Shown one piece after another: positions 17,784 through 26,106 of a stretch of DNA of 41,324 nt (its first letter is position 1; the number at the start of each line of letters is the position of its first letter). The stretch covers positions 1 to 41,324 of the forward strand of contig NZ_BCQP01000085.1 in the NCBI RefSeq assembly GCF_001552135.1, read 5' to 3'. The notes under the pieces are model-generated. The model had not been told where the DNA came from. It saw only the letters and a list, made by a program, of their open reading frames with translations, and searched no databases. Position numbers and translations under genes: made by a program. This DNA comes from Actinomadura chibensis NBRC 106107 (GTDB lineage: Bacteria > Actinomycetota > Actinomycetes > Streptosporangiales > Streptosporangiaceae).

Positions 17784-20663
17784 ATGAGGCTGGTCGAACG
17801 AGATAACGATCTTCGTATGCTCACCGACGCATTCGCCGGCCAGGGGGACGGCGACGGCTCACTGGCGCTGATCAGCGGGGCGCCCGCGACCGGAAAGACA
17901 GCCCTGCTCCAGGAGTTCGCCGAGCAGGTCAGAGATGGCGGGGCCGTATTTCTCGAGGCCATCGCCTCGCGCACCGAACTGGGGCAGCCCCTAGGCGTCA
18001 TCGCGCAGCTCTTCCACGGCATGGAACTGCCGCCCGAGGCCGCCGAACGCGTCGCCCGGCTGATCGACGAGGGCGTCCACTCCGCCGTGCGGGCAGGGTC
18101 CCCCGAGCAGCCGACGATCGGAACGCCGCCGCATGTGCTGCGCGGCCTCTGCAACCTCATCCTCCACCTGGCCGAGAACCGCCAGGTGATCATCGGGATC
18201 GACGACGTCCACTACGCCGACCCGTTCTCCCTGGAGTGCCTGCTTTACCTGGTCCGGCGAATGCGCACCACCCGGCTGCTGATCATCCTCAGCCAGTGCG
18301 ACCGGCGCGTCCAAGGCCACTATCTGCAGTTCCGCGCGGAACTCTCCCGGCAGCCGCACTGCCGCACCATCCGGCTCGGGCTGCTCTCCGAGCAGGGGGT
18401 GGCGGGGCTGCTCGAAACCACCTACGGGCGGGCCGCCGCGCTCCGGCTGGCGCCGACCTTCCACACGCTGAGCGGCGGCAACCCGCTGCTCGTGCACGCC
18501 CTGCTGGACGACCACCTCCCCACCTCCGTGGCCGAGGGCGCGGTGTCGTCGGAGGTCCCGCTCGGCGACGCGTTCACCCAGGCCGTGACCGCGTGCCTGT
18601 ACCGGTGCGGCAGCCAGACCATGCAGGTCGCCCGCGCGCTGAACCTGCTGGGCGAGGAGGTCGCCCCGGCGGCGCTCGCCGAGGTGCTCGACCTCGACCC
18701 CGAGTCCGTCGGCCGGGCCGTCGGCACCCTGACCGCGGTCGGCCTGCTCACCGGCGGGCGGTTCCGGCACGACGCCGTCCGGGCCGCGATCTCCGACACG
18801 ATCACCGCCGCCGACCGGGCCGCGATGCACCAGCGCGCGGCCCGCGTCCTGCACGACCACGGGGCGTCGGTGACGGTGCTGGCGCAGCACCTGCTCGGCG
18901 CCGACCAGATCGACGAGCCGTGGGTCGTCCCCGTCCTGGAGGACGCGGCGCAGGAGGCCCTCCAGCACGGCGCGATCGGCCGGGCGCTGGAGTTCCTGCG
19001 GCGCGCGCACGACCTCGCGACCAACGACGAGCAGCGGGCGGCGCTGAAGGCCGCGCTGGTCCGCGCCGAGTGGCGGGTCTCGCCGTCGGCCGCCGCCCGG
19101 CACCTGCCCGAGCTCATCCTGCACGCGCAGGAGGGACGGCTGAGCTGGCCGGACGTGTCCGCCCTGATCGGGCACCTGATCTGGCACGGGCGGCTCGACG
19201 AGGTGGTCGGGCTGCTGACCGTCCTCGAACGGCGTCCGGCGCAGGGCACGCCCGACGACGAGGCCCAGGTCGGGCTCGAAACGCTGCGGCTCTGGGTGTG
19301 CTGCTTGTTCCCCGAGCACCTTGGGGCGTTGCGACCCGATTGGAGCGTTCCCCAGCCCGCCGGGCTCGTGTCGTTCCGCGCGCTCGGCCAACTGCGCGCC
19401 GCCGACGTGCTCACCGACGCGCTGGACGGCGACATCGACGACAACACCGTCGTTGCCGCCGAGCAGGTGCTCCAGGGCGCGCAGTGGAGCAACACCCCGA
19501 TGGCCTCCACGTTCGCGGCCGTCGCGGCGCTGATCTTCGCGGGCGAGCTGGACAAGGCCGCGCTGTGGTGCGACGCCCTGATCATGACCCCGGCGAACCG
19601 GCACGCGCTCGCGCAGCAGGCGCTGCTGTGGGCGATCCGGGGCGCGATCGAGGTCCGGCAGGGCCGGATGGCCGCCGCCGAGACGTCCGCGCGGACCGCG
19701 CTGAACCTGATCTCCCCGCAGGACTGGGGCATGTTCATCGGCCTGCCGGTGACGATCATGCTGGTGGCGACGACCGCGCTCGGCAAGTACCTGGAGGCCG
19801 CCCGCTACCTCGCGATGCCGGTGCCGGAGGTGCTGCTGCGCACCCCGCTCGGCCTGCACTACATGCAGGCCAGGGGGCGGTGCAAGCTCGCCACCGACAA
19901 CGGGCAGGCCGCGCTCGGCGACTTCGAGATGTGCGGCGAGCTGATGGTGAAGTGGGGGCTCGACCTGCCCATCCTCGTCCCGTGGCGGACCGACGCCGCC
20001 CGCGCCCTGCTCGCCATGGGACGCCGGCGGCAGGCGCGCGGGCTCGTCCACGAGCAGCTCGCGCGGCTGGCCCCGGAGCACGCCCAGGTGCGGGGGATCT
20101 CGCTCGGGGTGCTCGCCGCCGCCAGCGACCCGGTCGACCGGCTCCCCCTGCTGAAGGACGCGGTCGCCACCCTCGACAAGTGCGGCGACCGCTGGGAGCT
20201 GGCCCGGGCGCTCGCCGCGCTGAGCCGGGCCCACCAGTTGCTCGGCCAGCGGGCCGAGGCGGCGGAGACGGCCGCCCGGGCGCGCCGCCTCGCCGAGGAA
20301 TGCGGCGTGCCGGAAGAACAGTTGTCGCCGATCCCTATTCCGCCCCCGGAAATGGCGACGGACGTTTCCCTGGAAGCGGACGAAGACGATCTCGGCGGCG
20401 GCCACTCGCCGGAGGAGCTGAGCGGCGCGGAACGGCGGGTCGCCGACCTGGCCGCACGCGGCCACACCAATCGGCAGATCGCCAGCATCCTTTTCATCAC
20501 GGTCAGCACGGTCGAACAGCACCTCACCCGGGTGTACCGGAAGCTCAACGTGAACCGGCGGTCCGACCTGCCTGGCAGGCTGCACACGGGAGGCGGGGAG
20601 CCCGAGCTGGCCGCGCACTGCGCCGGTCCGGGAGAGCACGCGACGGGCCGCCCCGAGGGCTGA
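17784..20663 (+). CDS. LAL-family (large ATP-binding LuxR) transcriptional regulator
   Basis: This 959-residue protein has an N-terminal AAA/STAND-type ATPase with Walker A GAPATGKT (residues 32-39) and Walker B-like VIIGIDDVHYAD (about 140), a long helical middle, and a C-terminal LuxR helix-turn-helix at about 880-935 (LSGAERRVADLAARGHTNRQ, then STVEQHLTRVYRKL). LAL proteins activate macrolide and polyketide clusters, often as the top cluster switch. The open frame extends to a GTG at 17757, but MRLVERDNDLRML at the ATG 17784 is the family-typical start and has a GGGGG tract close upstream. It is a strong candidate, with the SARP, for control of the cluster. Confidence 0.93.
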   Translation: MRLVERDNDLRMLTDAFAGQGDGDGSLALISGAPATGKTALLQEFAEQVRDGGAVFLEAIASRTELGQPLGVIAQLFHGMELPPEAAERVARLIDEGVHSAVRAGSPEQPTIGTPPHVLRGLCNLILHLAENRQVIIGIDDVHYADPFSLECLLYLVRRMRTTRLLIILSQCDRRVQGHYLQFRAELSRQPHCRTIRLGLLSEQGVAGLLETTYGRAAALRLAPTFHTLSGGNPLLVHALLDDHLPTSVAEGAVSSEVPLGDAFTQAVTACLYRCGSQTMQVARALNLLGEEVAPAALAEVLDLDPESVGRAVGTLTAVGLLTGGRFRHDAVRAAISDTITAADRAAMHQRAARVLHDHGASVTVLAQHLLGADQIDEPWVVPVLEDAAQEALQHGAIGRALEFLRRAHDLATNDEQRAALKAALVRAEWRVSPSAAARHLPELILHAQEGRLSWPDVSALIGHLIWHGRLDEVVGLLTVLERRPAQGTPDDEAQVGLETLRLWVCCLFPEHLGALRPDWSVPQPAGLVSFRALGQLRAADVLTDALDGDIDDNTVVAAEQVLQGAQWSNTPMASTFAAVAALIFAGELDKAALWCDALIMTPANRHALAQQALLWAIRGAIEVRQGRMAAAETSARTALNLISPQDWGMFIGLPVTIMLVATTALGKYLEAARYLAMPVPEVLLRTPLGLHYMQARGRCKLATDNGQAALGDFEMCGELMVKWGLDLPILVPWRTDAARALLAMGRRRQARGLVHEQLARLAPEHAQVRGISLGVLAAASDPVDRLPLLKDAVATLDKCGDRWELARALAALSRAHQLLGQRAEAAETAARARRLAEECGVPEEQLSPIPIPPPEMATDVSLEADEDDLGGGHSPEELSGAERRVADLAARGHTNRQIASILFITVSTVEQHLTRVYRKLNVNRRSDLPGRLHTGGGEPELAAHCAGPGEHATGRPEG

Positions 20664-20682
20664 CTCAGCGCGACCGGACGAC

Positions 20683-20731
20683 AACCCCTAGACGGCTGGG
20701 ACAAGGGTCGCGATTCCGCCGAATAGGGGTT
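20683..20731. promoter_or_regulatory. Inverted AACCCCTA / TAGGGGTT pair before the antiporter gene
   Basis: AACCCCTA (20683-20690) and TAGGGGTT (20724-20731) are exact reverse complements separated by 33 bases. A TATGAT-like -10 lies at 20753-20758, placing the second copy near the -35 position. The core matches the repeats at 17411-17438, so one regulator may serve both promoters. Confidence 0.55.
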
Positions 20732-20758
20732 CTGCGCCGAAAATCACGCTTATATGAT
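20730..20758 (+). promoter_or_regulatory. Candidate promoter of the antiporter gene
   Basis: TATGAT at 20753-20758 is a good -10 hexamer in otherwise GC-rich DNA. The -35 region at the right distance (TTCTGC, 20730-20735) is poor, which would fit an activator-dependent promoter using the overlapping TAGGGGTT element. Confidence 0.45.
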
Positions 20759-20807
20759 TCGGGCACTGATTTTCGACCGATAACGGCGCGTTCGGCCGAG
20801 GAGGAAA

Positions 20808-22154
20808 ATGGTATTCGCGGTCGGCCCGGTGGCGCCCCTCGGGGCGCGCGAATTCATGATCTTCCTGTTGCAGGTGGCGTTGCTGCTCCTGCTGGCCCTG
20901 CTGCTCGGTGAACTGGCGTCCCGGCTGAAACTGCCGCCGATCGTCGGCGAGCTGTGCGCCGGGGTGCTCGCGGGGCCGTCCGTCCTCGCGCAGCTCTCCC
21001 CCGGCCTGTCGGACTGGCTGCTGCCGCGGAGCGTCGCGCAGTTCCACCTCCTGGACGCGGCCGGGCAGATCGGCGTGCTGCTGCTCGTCGGCCTCACCGG
21101 CATCTCCATGGACCTCGGGCTCGCCCGCCGCTACGGGTTCACCGCGGCGCGGGTCAGCATCGCGGGGATCGTCATCCCGCTCTCGCTCGGCGTCCTCACG
21201 GGGCTCGCCCTGCCGGAGTCGCTCGTCCCGGACGGCGCCGACCGGAGCACGTTCGTGCTCTTCCTCGGCGTCGCGATGGGGGTGAGCGCCATCCCGGTGC
21301 TCGCCAAGACGCTGATGGACATGAACCTCCTCCAGCGCGACATCGGGCAGCTGACGCTGAGCGCGGTGCTGATCGACGACATCGTCGGCTGGCTGCTGCT
21401 GTCGGTCGTGTCCGCCATGGCGACGACGGGGGTCCGGGCGGGCGAGGTCGCGCTCTCCTTCGGCTACCTCGGCCTCGTCATCGTGTGCGCGGTGGTGGCC
21501 TACCCGCTGGTCGGCCGGGCGCTGCGGCTGGCGGACGCCTCCGACCGCCGGGCGGGCGGCGGCAGCGGCACCACGATCGCCGTCGTGACGACGCTCCTCC
21601 TGCTCAGCTCCGCCGCCACCCAGGCGATGAAGCTGGAGGCGGTGTTCGGCGCGCTCGTGGCCGGCATGGTGATCGGCCGGAGCCCGGCCCTGGACCACGC
21701 GAAGCTCGGCCCGCTGCGCGGCGTCGTCCGGGCCGTCTTCGCGCCGCTGTTCTTCGCCACCGCCGGGCTCCGCATGGACCTCACCGCGCTCGGCCGTCCG
21801 AAGGTCCTGCTCGTCGGGGTGAGCGTGCTGGCCGCAGCGGTGGTCGGCAAGTTCCTCGGCGCCTACCTCGGCGCCCGGCTCAGCAGGCTCGGGCACTGGG
21901 AGGCGGCCGCGCTCGGCGCCGGGATGAACGCACGCGGCGTCATCGAGGTCATCATCGCGATGGTGGGTCTGCGGCTCGGCGTCCTGAGCGCCGAGATGTA
22001 CACCATCATCATTCTGGTAGCCATCGTGACCTCGCTGATGGCGCCACCCTTCCTCCGCGTCTGCATGGCGCGGGTGGAGACCACACCCGAGGAGCTCCAG
22101 CGCGCGGAACGCGCGCACTCCGTCCGTCTTCGTGAGGCTGATGAAGTTGCCTGA
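20808..22154 (+). CDS. CPA2-family cation/proton antiporter
   Basis: This 448-residue integral membrane protein of the Na+/H+ exchanger family (KefB/CPA2 type) has about 12 hydrophobic segments. Family patterns include ELASRLKLPPIVGELCAGVL, IDDIVGWLLLS (paired acidic residues in mid-membrane), FFATAGLRMDL and GAGMNARGVIEVIIA. It should exchange cations or a small anionic solute for protons across the cytoplasmic membrane. Inside a tetronate cluster it is a candidate for self-resistance or export; ionophore clusters often carry such antiporters. AGGAGG lies only 3 bases before the ATG at 20808, a short spacing; an ATG at 20856 is an alternative without a ribosome site. Confidence 0.9.
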   Translation: MVFAVGPVAPLGAREFMIFLLQVALLLLLALLLGELASRLKLPPIVGELCAGVLAGPSVLAQLSPGLSDWLLPRSVAQFHLLDAAGQIGVLLLVGLTGISMDLGLARRYGFTAARVSIAGIVIPLSLGVLTGLALPESLVPDGADRSTFVLFLGVAMGVSAIPVLAKTLMDMNLLQRDIGQLTLSAVLIDDIVGWLLLSVVSAMATTGVRAGEVALSFGYLGLVIVCAVVAYPLVGRALRLADASDRRAGGGSGTTIAVVTTLLLLSSAATQAMKLEAVFGALVAGMVIGRSPALDHAKLGPLRGVVRAVFAPLFFATAGLRMDLTALGRPKVLLVGVSVLAAAVVGKFLGAYLGARLSRLGHWEAAALGAGMNARGVIEVIIAMVGLRLGVLSAEMYTIIILVAIVTSLMAPPFLRVCMARVETTPEELQRAERAHSVRLREADEVA

Positions 22155-22184
22155 ATTCACCGCCGGTACCACCGGACCTTGCCG

Positions 22185-22817
22185 ATGAGTCCGCCGACGG
22201 AGGTCTACCGTCGGCGCACCGGCAGCGAGACCAAGGCCGAGATCGAGAAGGTCGCGCTCGCGCTGTTCACCAGGAACGGCTACGAGGCCACCACCATGCG
22301 GGAGATCGCCGAGCAGCTGCAGATCACCAAACCCGCCCTCTACTACCACTTCAGCAGCAAAGAGGAGATCATCCGGACGCTGTTCGAGGAGCACCTCGCC
22401 ACCTGGGACGAGATCATCTCCTGGGCCGCGTCCCAGCCGGCGTCCCCCGACCTGCGCCGCGAGGTGCTCACCCGGTGGGCGAACGCCACCCGGCACCGGC
22501 GGATGGAGCTGATCAGGCTCGCCGTCGCCAACCAGGAGTCGATCAAGGCGCTGGCGCCGCTGCGCACCGGCATGGCGAGCCGGCTGACCGAGCTGGTAAC
22601 GATCCTGATCGGGCCGGAGGCGTCCGTCCGCGACCGGATCCGCGCGCGGATGGCGGTGCTCAGCGTCAACATCGCGGTGATGACCGGGCAGGAGCTCGGC
22701 GCCGAGGAGGGCGACATCCTGGACATCGCGCTGGAGGTCGCCCTCCGGGTGCTCCCCGACCTCGACGACGTCCCCGCTCAGCCGGTCGCTCGACCGGCCG
22801 GGCGGCCGGACGGGTAG
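22185..22817 (+). CDS. TetR-family transcriptional regulator
   Basis: The 210-residue product has a canonical TetR N-terminal helix-turn-helix: TKAEIEKVALALFTRNGYEA, then MREIAEQLQITKPALYYHFS and KEEIIRTLFEEHL. The C-terminal ligand domain is not assignable. The ATG at 22185 gives MSPPTEVYRRRTG; the ribosome site is weak. It lies 30 bases after the antiporter on the same strand with no terminator between, so the two are probably co-transcribed. It may respond to a compound carried by the antiporter or made by the cluster. The C-terminal tail is Arg/Pro/Gly-rich (PVARPAGRPDG). Confidence 0.93.
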   Translation: MSPPTEVYRRRTGSETKAEIEKVALALFTRNGYEATTMREIAEQLQITKPALYYHFSSKEEIIRTLFEEHLATWDEIISWAASQPASPDLRREVLTRWANATRHRRMELIRLAVANQESIKALAPLRTGMASRLTELVTILIGPEASVRDRIRARMAVLSVNIAVMTGQELGAEEGDILDIALEVALRVLPDLDDVPAQPVARPAGRPDG

Positions 22818-22955
22818 CCGGACGGGCGACCGCACGGCCGCGGGAGGTCTGCGTCACTGAAGCGCAAAGTCGCCCGCTTCGGCGGCGTGTCGGCACTACG
22901 CTGGACGTCACAGAACGCTGTCGACACGCGCCGCACCGTAGGCGTAGGAGCGGAA

Positions 22956-23867
22956 GTGAACGCACCCCGACCGGACGGCGTCCCGGAGCCGCGACGACTC
23001 GTCCACCATCCCGCCGTGAGCGGCCCGACGGTGCTGCGCATCCTGCTCGGCGGCCAGTTGCGGCGGCTGCGCGAGGCGCGGGGGATCTCACCCCGGGACG
23101 CGGGCGAGGCGATCCGCGCCTCCGCGTCCAAGATCAGCCGGTTGGAGCTCGGCCGGGTCGGGTTCAAGAAGCGCGACGTCGCCGACCTGCTCACGCTGTA
23201 CGGCGTGCTGGCCGACGACGAGCGCGAGCCGCTCCTCGACCTGGCCGAGCGGGCCAACCGGCCCGGCTGGTGGCAGAGCTACAGCGACATCCTGCCGCCC
23301 TGGTTCGAGGTGTACATCGGGCTGGAGGAGGCGGCGGCGACGCTGCGCGTGCACGAGACGCGGCTCGTCCCCGAACTGCTCCAGACCGAGGACTACGCCC
23401 GCGCCGCGCTCCAGATCAGGCATCCGATGGCGTCCTCGAACGAGATCGAGTGCCGGGTGAACGTGCTGATGCGGCGGCAGCGGATCCTCGCCGGCGCCGC
23501 GCCCCCGCAGGTGTGGGCGCTGGTGGACGAGGCGGCCCTGCGCCGCCCGATCGGCGAGGCCGACACCATGCGCGACCAGCTCGGCGCCCTGCTCGACGCG
23601 GTGCGCTCCAAGCGCGTCACGCTGCAGATCGTGCCGCCCGCGCGCAGCGCCATGACGGCGATGGTCGGCCCGTTCTCGCTGCTGCGGTTCGCCGAGCCCG
23701 ACCTGCCCGACGTCGTCTACATGGAGCAGCTGACCAGCGCGCTCTACCTCGACAAGACCGCCGACCTCCAGGTCTACAAGCGGCACCTGGACCGGCTGTC
23801 GGTCAACGCGGCCCCGCCCGCCGACACCGAGCGCGTGCTGCGGGAGCTGCTCGACGCGCTCCGCTAG
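22956..23867 (+). CDS. XRE-family helix-turn-helix regulator with DUF5753-type C-terminus
   Basis: This 303-residue protein has an N-terminal HTH at about 25-85 (LRRLREARGISPRDAGEAIR, then SKISRLELGRVGFKKRDVAD), followed by the region actinomycete DUF5753 proteins share (WFEVYIGLEEAAATLRVHE, RLVPELLQTEDYARA, RQRILAG, DKTADLQVYKRHLDRL). The start is GTG at 22956, supported by AGGAG 7 bases upstream; the open frame runs further upstream without a ribosome site. These regulators usually sit beside a small DUF397 protein, but none follows here; the next gene is a methyltransferase. Confidence 0.92.
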   Translation: MNAPRPDGVPEPRRLVHHPAVSGPTVLRILLGGQLRRLREARGISPRDAGEAIRASASKISRLELGRVGFKKRDVADLLTLYGVLADDEREPLLDLAERANRPGWWQSYSDILPPWFEVYIGLEEAAATLRVHETRLVPELLQTEDYARAALQIRHPMASSNEIECRVNVLMRRQRILAGAAPPQVWALVDEAALRRPIGEADTMRDQLGALLDAVRSKRVTLQIVPPARSAMTAMVGPFSLLRFAEPDLPDVVYMEQLTSALYLDKTADLQVYKRHLDRLSVNAAPPADTERVLRELLDALR

Positions 23868-24030
23868 CCGGAACCCGCACGGCCGGCCGGAGCCCGCACG
23901 TCGAGTCAATTTCTTTCCCGGTCGCCACTTTCATTGCACATTCCCGACGACCGGACGAGAATTGGCGCCCAGCACGCGTCATGCCCGATGGGCGCAGCCC
24001 CGAACGACCGCGACAGTGGGAGGCGAAGTC
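23868..24030. other. Short intergenic region without a gene
   Basis: This 163-base gap between the XRE gene and the methyltransferase contains a short repeat of the type CCGGAACCCGCACGGCC / CCGGAGCCCGCACGTCG (about 23870-23900) and an AT-richer patch (TTTCTTTCCC). No promoter or RNA structure is convincing. Confidence 0.5.
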
Positions 24031-24846
24031 GTGACCGGCGACCCGTACGCCCCCGGCCAGGAGCCGGAGATCCAGATCGACACGAGCGTGGCGCACCCGG
24101 CCCGGGTGTGGGACTACTGGCTCGGCGGAAAGGACCACTACCCCGCCGACCAGGAAGTGGGCGACCAGCTGGAAGAGACTATTCCCGAGGTGGTGCTGTG
24201 GGCCCGCGCCGACCGGGAGTTCCTCGGCCGCCTCGTCCGCCACGTGATCGGCGACGGCGTCCGGCAGTTCCTCGACATCGGCACCGGAATTCCCACCAAC
24301 GACAACACCCACCAGGTCGCGCAGCGGCTCGCCCCGGAAAGCCGGGTCGTGTACGTCGACAACGACCCGATCGTGCTGGCGCACGCGCGGGCTCTGCTCA
24401 CCAGTTCGCCCGAGGGCGCCACCGATTACATCGACGCCAATCTGCACGACCCCGACACGATCCTGACCGAGGCGGAACGCACGCTCGACTTCTCCAAGCC
24501 CGTCCTCATCACGCTCATGGGCATTCTGGAGTTCAGCGTCACCGACGAGGCGTACACGGTCGTGGACCGGCTGCTGGAGCCGTTCCCGGCGGGCAGCCAT
24601 CTCGCCATCGCCTGCCCGAGCAACGAGTCCAACACCGAGGCGATGGACGAGGTCGCCCGGAAATGGAACGACAGCGGCGCGACCCCGATCGTGATGCGCA
24701 GCGCCGCCGGGCTGACGCGCTTCTTCGACAAGCTGGAAATGCTGGAGCCGGGGCTCGTCCCGCTGCCGAAATGGCGTCCCGACCCCGGCACCCTCTACGC
24801 CGACCGCGACATGGACTTCTACTGCGCCGTCGGCCGCAAGCCCTAG
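24031..24846 (+). CDS. SAM-dependent methyltransferase, DUF574-like family
   Basis: The 271-residue product has the pattern of the actinomycete PF04672-type methyltransferases: HPARVWDYWLGGKDHYPADQ near the N-terminus, a SAM-binding motif FLDIGTGIPTNDNTH, then VVYVDNDPIVLAHARALL and LMGILEFSVTDEAY. The natural substrate of this family is generally unknown. GTG at 24031 is favoured over the in-frame ATG at 23962 because GGGAGGCGAAG precedes it and the family consensus starts just after. The gene is 9 bases before an alpha/beta hydrolase gene and probably co-transcribed with it. Confidence 0.9.
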   Translation: MTGDPYAPGQEPEIQIDTSVAHPARVWDYWLGGKDHYPADQEVGDQLEETIPEVVLWARADREFLGRLVRHVIGDGVRQFLDIGTGIPTNDNTHQVAQRLAPESRVVYVDNDPIVLAHARALLTSSPEGATDYIDANLHDPDTILTEAERTLDFSKPVLITLMGILEFSVTDEAYTVVDRLLEPFPAGSHLAIACPSNESNTEAMDEVARKWNDSGATPIVMRSAAGLTRFFDKLEMLEPGLVPLPKWRPDPGTLYADRDMDFYCAVGRKP

Positions 24847-24855
24847 CGCGACGCT

Positions 24856-25722
24856 ATGCCGGAACGTTTCATCCAGGCGAACGGCGTGGAACTCTGCGCC
24901 GAGGAGTTCGGCGACCCGGCCGATCCCACGGTCCTCCTCGTGATGGGCCTCGGCGCGTCGATGCTGTGGTGGGACGGGGAGTTCTGCCGCCGCGTCGCGG
25001 CCGGCGGGCGGCACGTGCTCCGCTACGACCACCGCGACACCGGGCGCTCGGCGCCGGGACGTCCCGGGTACACCGGCGCCGACCTGGTCGATGACGCGGC
25101 GGGGGTGCTCGACGCGTTCGGCGTCCCCGCCGCGCACGTCGCCGGCGTCTCGGCGGGCGGGGGGCTGGCGCAGCTCCTCGCCCTCGGCCGGCCGGACCGC
25201 GTGCTGTCGCTGACGCTCGTCAGCACGTCGGCCGCGGTGCCGACGGGACGCGAGCTGCCGCCGCCCGCCGAGGCGTTCGGACGTTTCCTGTCCACCGCCG
25301 AGGTCGACTGGTCCGACCCCGACTCGGTGGTCGAGTACCAGGTCGGTTTCGCGCGGATGCTCGCCGGGGCCGAGCGGCCCTTCGACGAGGACGCGGCGCG
25401 GGACCTCGTCCGCCGGGACGTGGCGCGGGCCCGCGACTTCGCGGCCGCGCGCAACCACGACGCCCTTCCGGACGGCGACCGGGAATGGGGAGCGCTGTCC
25501 GCCGTCGCCGTGCCCACGGTGGTGCTTCACGGAACGGCCGATCCGATGTTTCCGATCGGCCATGGGGAGGCGCTCGCGGACGTCATTCCGGACGCGGCGC
25601 TCGTCCCGCTGGAGGGAGCCGGGCACGGGTTGGAGCGGGCCGACTGGGAGACGGTCGTCGCCGCGCTCCTCGGGGTCAGCGAGCGCCCGGAACGGCGCCC
25701 ATCGTCCACTGACCGGTGGTGA
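24856..25722 (+). CDS. Alpha/beta hydrolase
   Basis: This 288-residue protein resembles the esterase group that includes RdmC/AknP-type methylesterases, but no substrate can be read from the sequence. The oxyanion region is VMGLGASMLWW, the nucleophile Ser lies in GVSAGGGLAQ, the acid Asp in HGTADPMFP and the His in GAGHGLERADW. It is downstream of the methyltransferase by 9 bases. Its 3' end overlaps the convergent small gene on the other strand by 47 bases. Confidence 0.9.
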   Translation: MPERFIQANGVELCAEEFGDPADPTVLLVMGLGASMLWWDGEFCRRVAAGGRHVLRYDHRDTGRSAPGRPGYTGADLVDDAAGVLDAFGVPAAHVAGVSAGGGLAQLLALGRPDRVLSLTLVSTSAAVPTGRELPPPAEAFGRFLSTAEVDWSDPDSVVEYQVGFARMLAGAERPFDEDAARDLVRRDVARARDFAAARNHDALPDGDREWGALSAVAVPTVVLHGTADPMFPIGHGEALADVIPDAALVPLEGAGHGLERADWETVVAALLGVSERPERRPSSTDRW

Positions 25723-25957
25723 TGCGTTCGCGGAGTTCGTCGGCGCTGCCCGCGTGGACGATCAGGCTGCCGCCGCCGATGCCGCGCACGGCGGTCCAGC
25801 GGCGGCTGCGGCGGTCGAGCACGATCCCCCATCCGCCCGCCGGCGTACTGTTGAACTCGGCCCTGATCCGGGCCAGTTCCTGATCGCAGAGGTCGTCGTC
25901 GCTCTGTTGATCCGTGCGCGGTCGGGCGCTTGACGCCGACGATGGTTCGGAGTGCAT
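25676..25957 (-). CDS. Small hypothetical protein
   Basis: The 93-residue product has an acidic, Ser-rich N-terminus and a C-terminal part reading ELARIRAEFNS, GGWGIVLDRRSRRWTAVRG and SADELRERI. This helix, beta-hairpin and helix layout resembles small proteins of unknown function common in Streptomyces and relatives. ATG at 25957 has GAGGA about 9 bases upstream. Its end overlaps the plus-strand hydrolase gene, so either an antisense overlap is real or the hydrolase C-terminus is longer than functionally needed. I do not recognise a function. Confidence 0.6.
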   Translation of the reverse strand: MHSEPSSASSARPRTDQQSDDDLCDQELARIRAEFNSTPAGGWGIVLDRRSRRWTAVRGIGGGSLIVHAGSADELRERITTGQWTMGAVPGAR

Positions 25958-26106
25958 CGTGCCACTTCCTCGGGTTGTGGACTCCATCACATGCTGACCC
26001 GAGCGGGGGGCGATGCCCAATCCCACCCGCCTATAGCCGTGGGTTATGGCACTCGCCGCCGGGGGCGGGGCTGTCCGCCGCCGGGAACGGGTGCCAGGGT
26101 GGTGGC

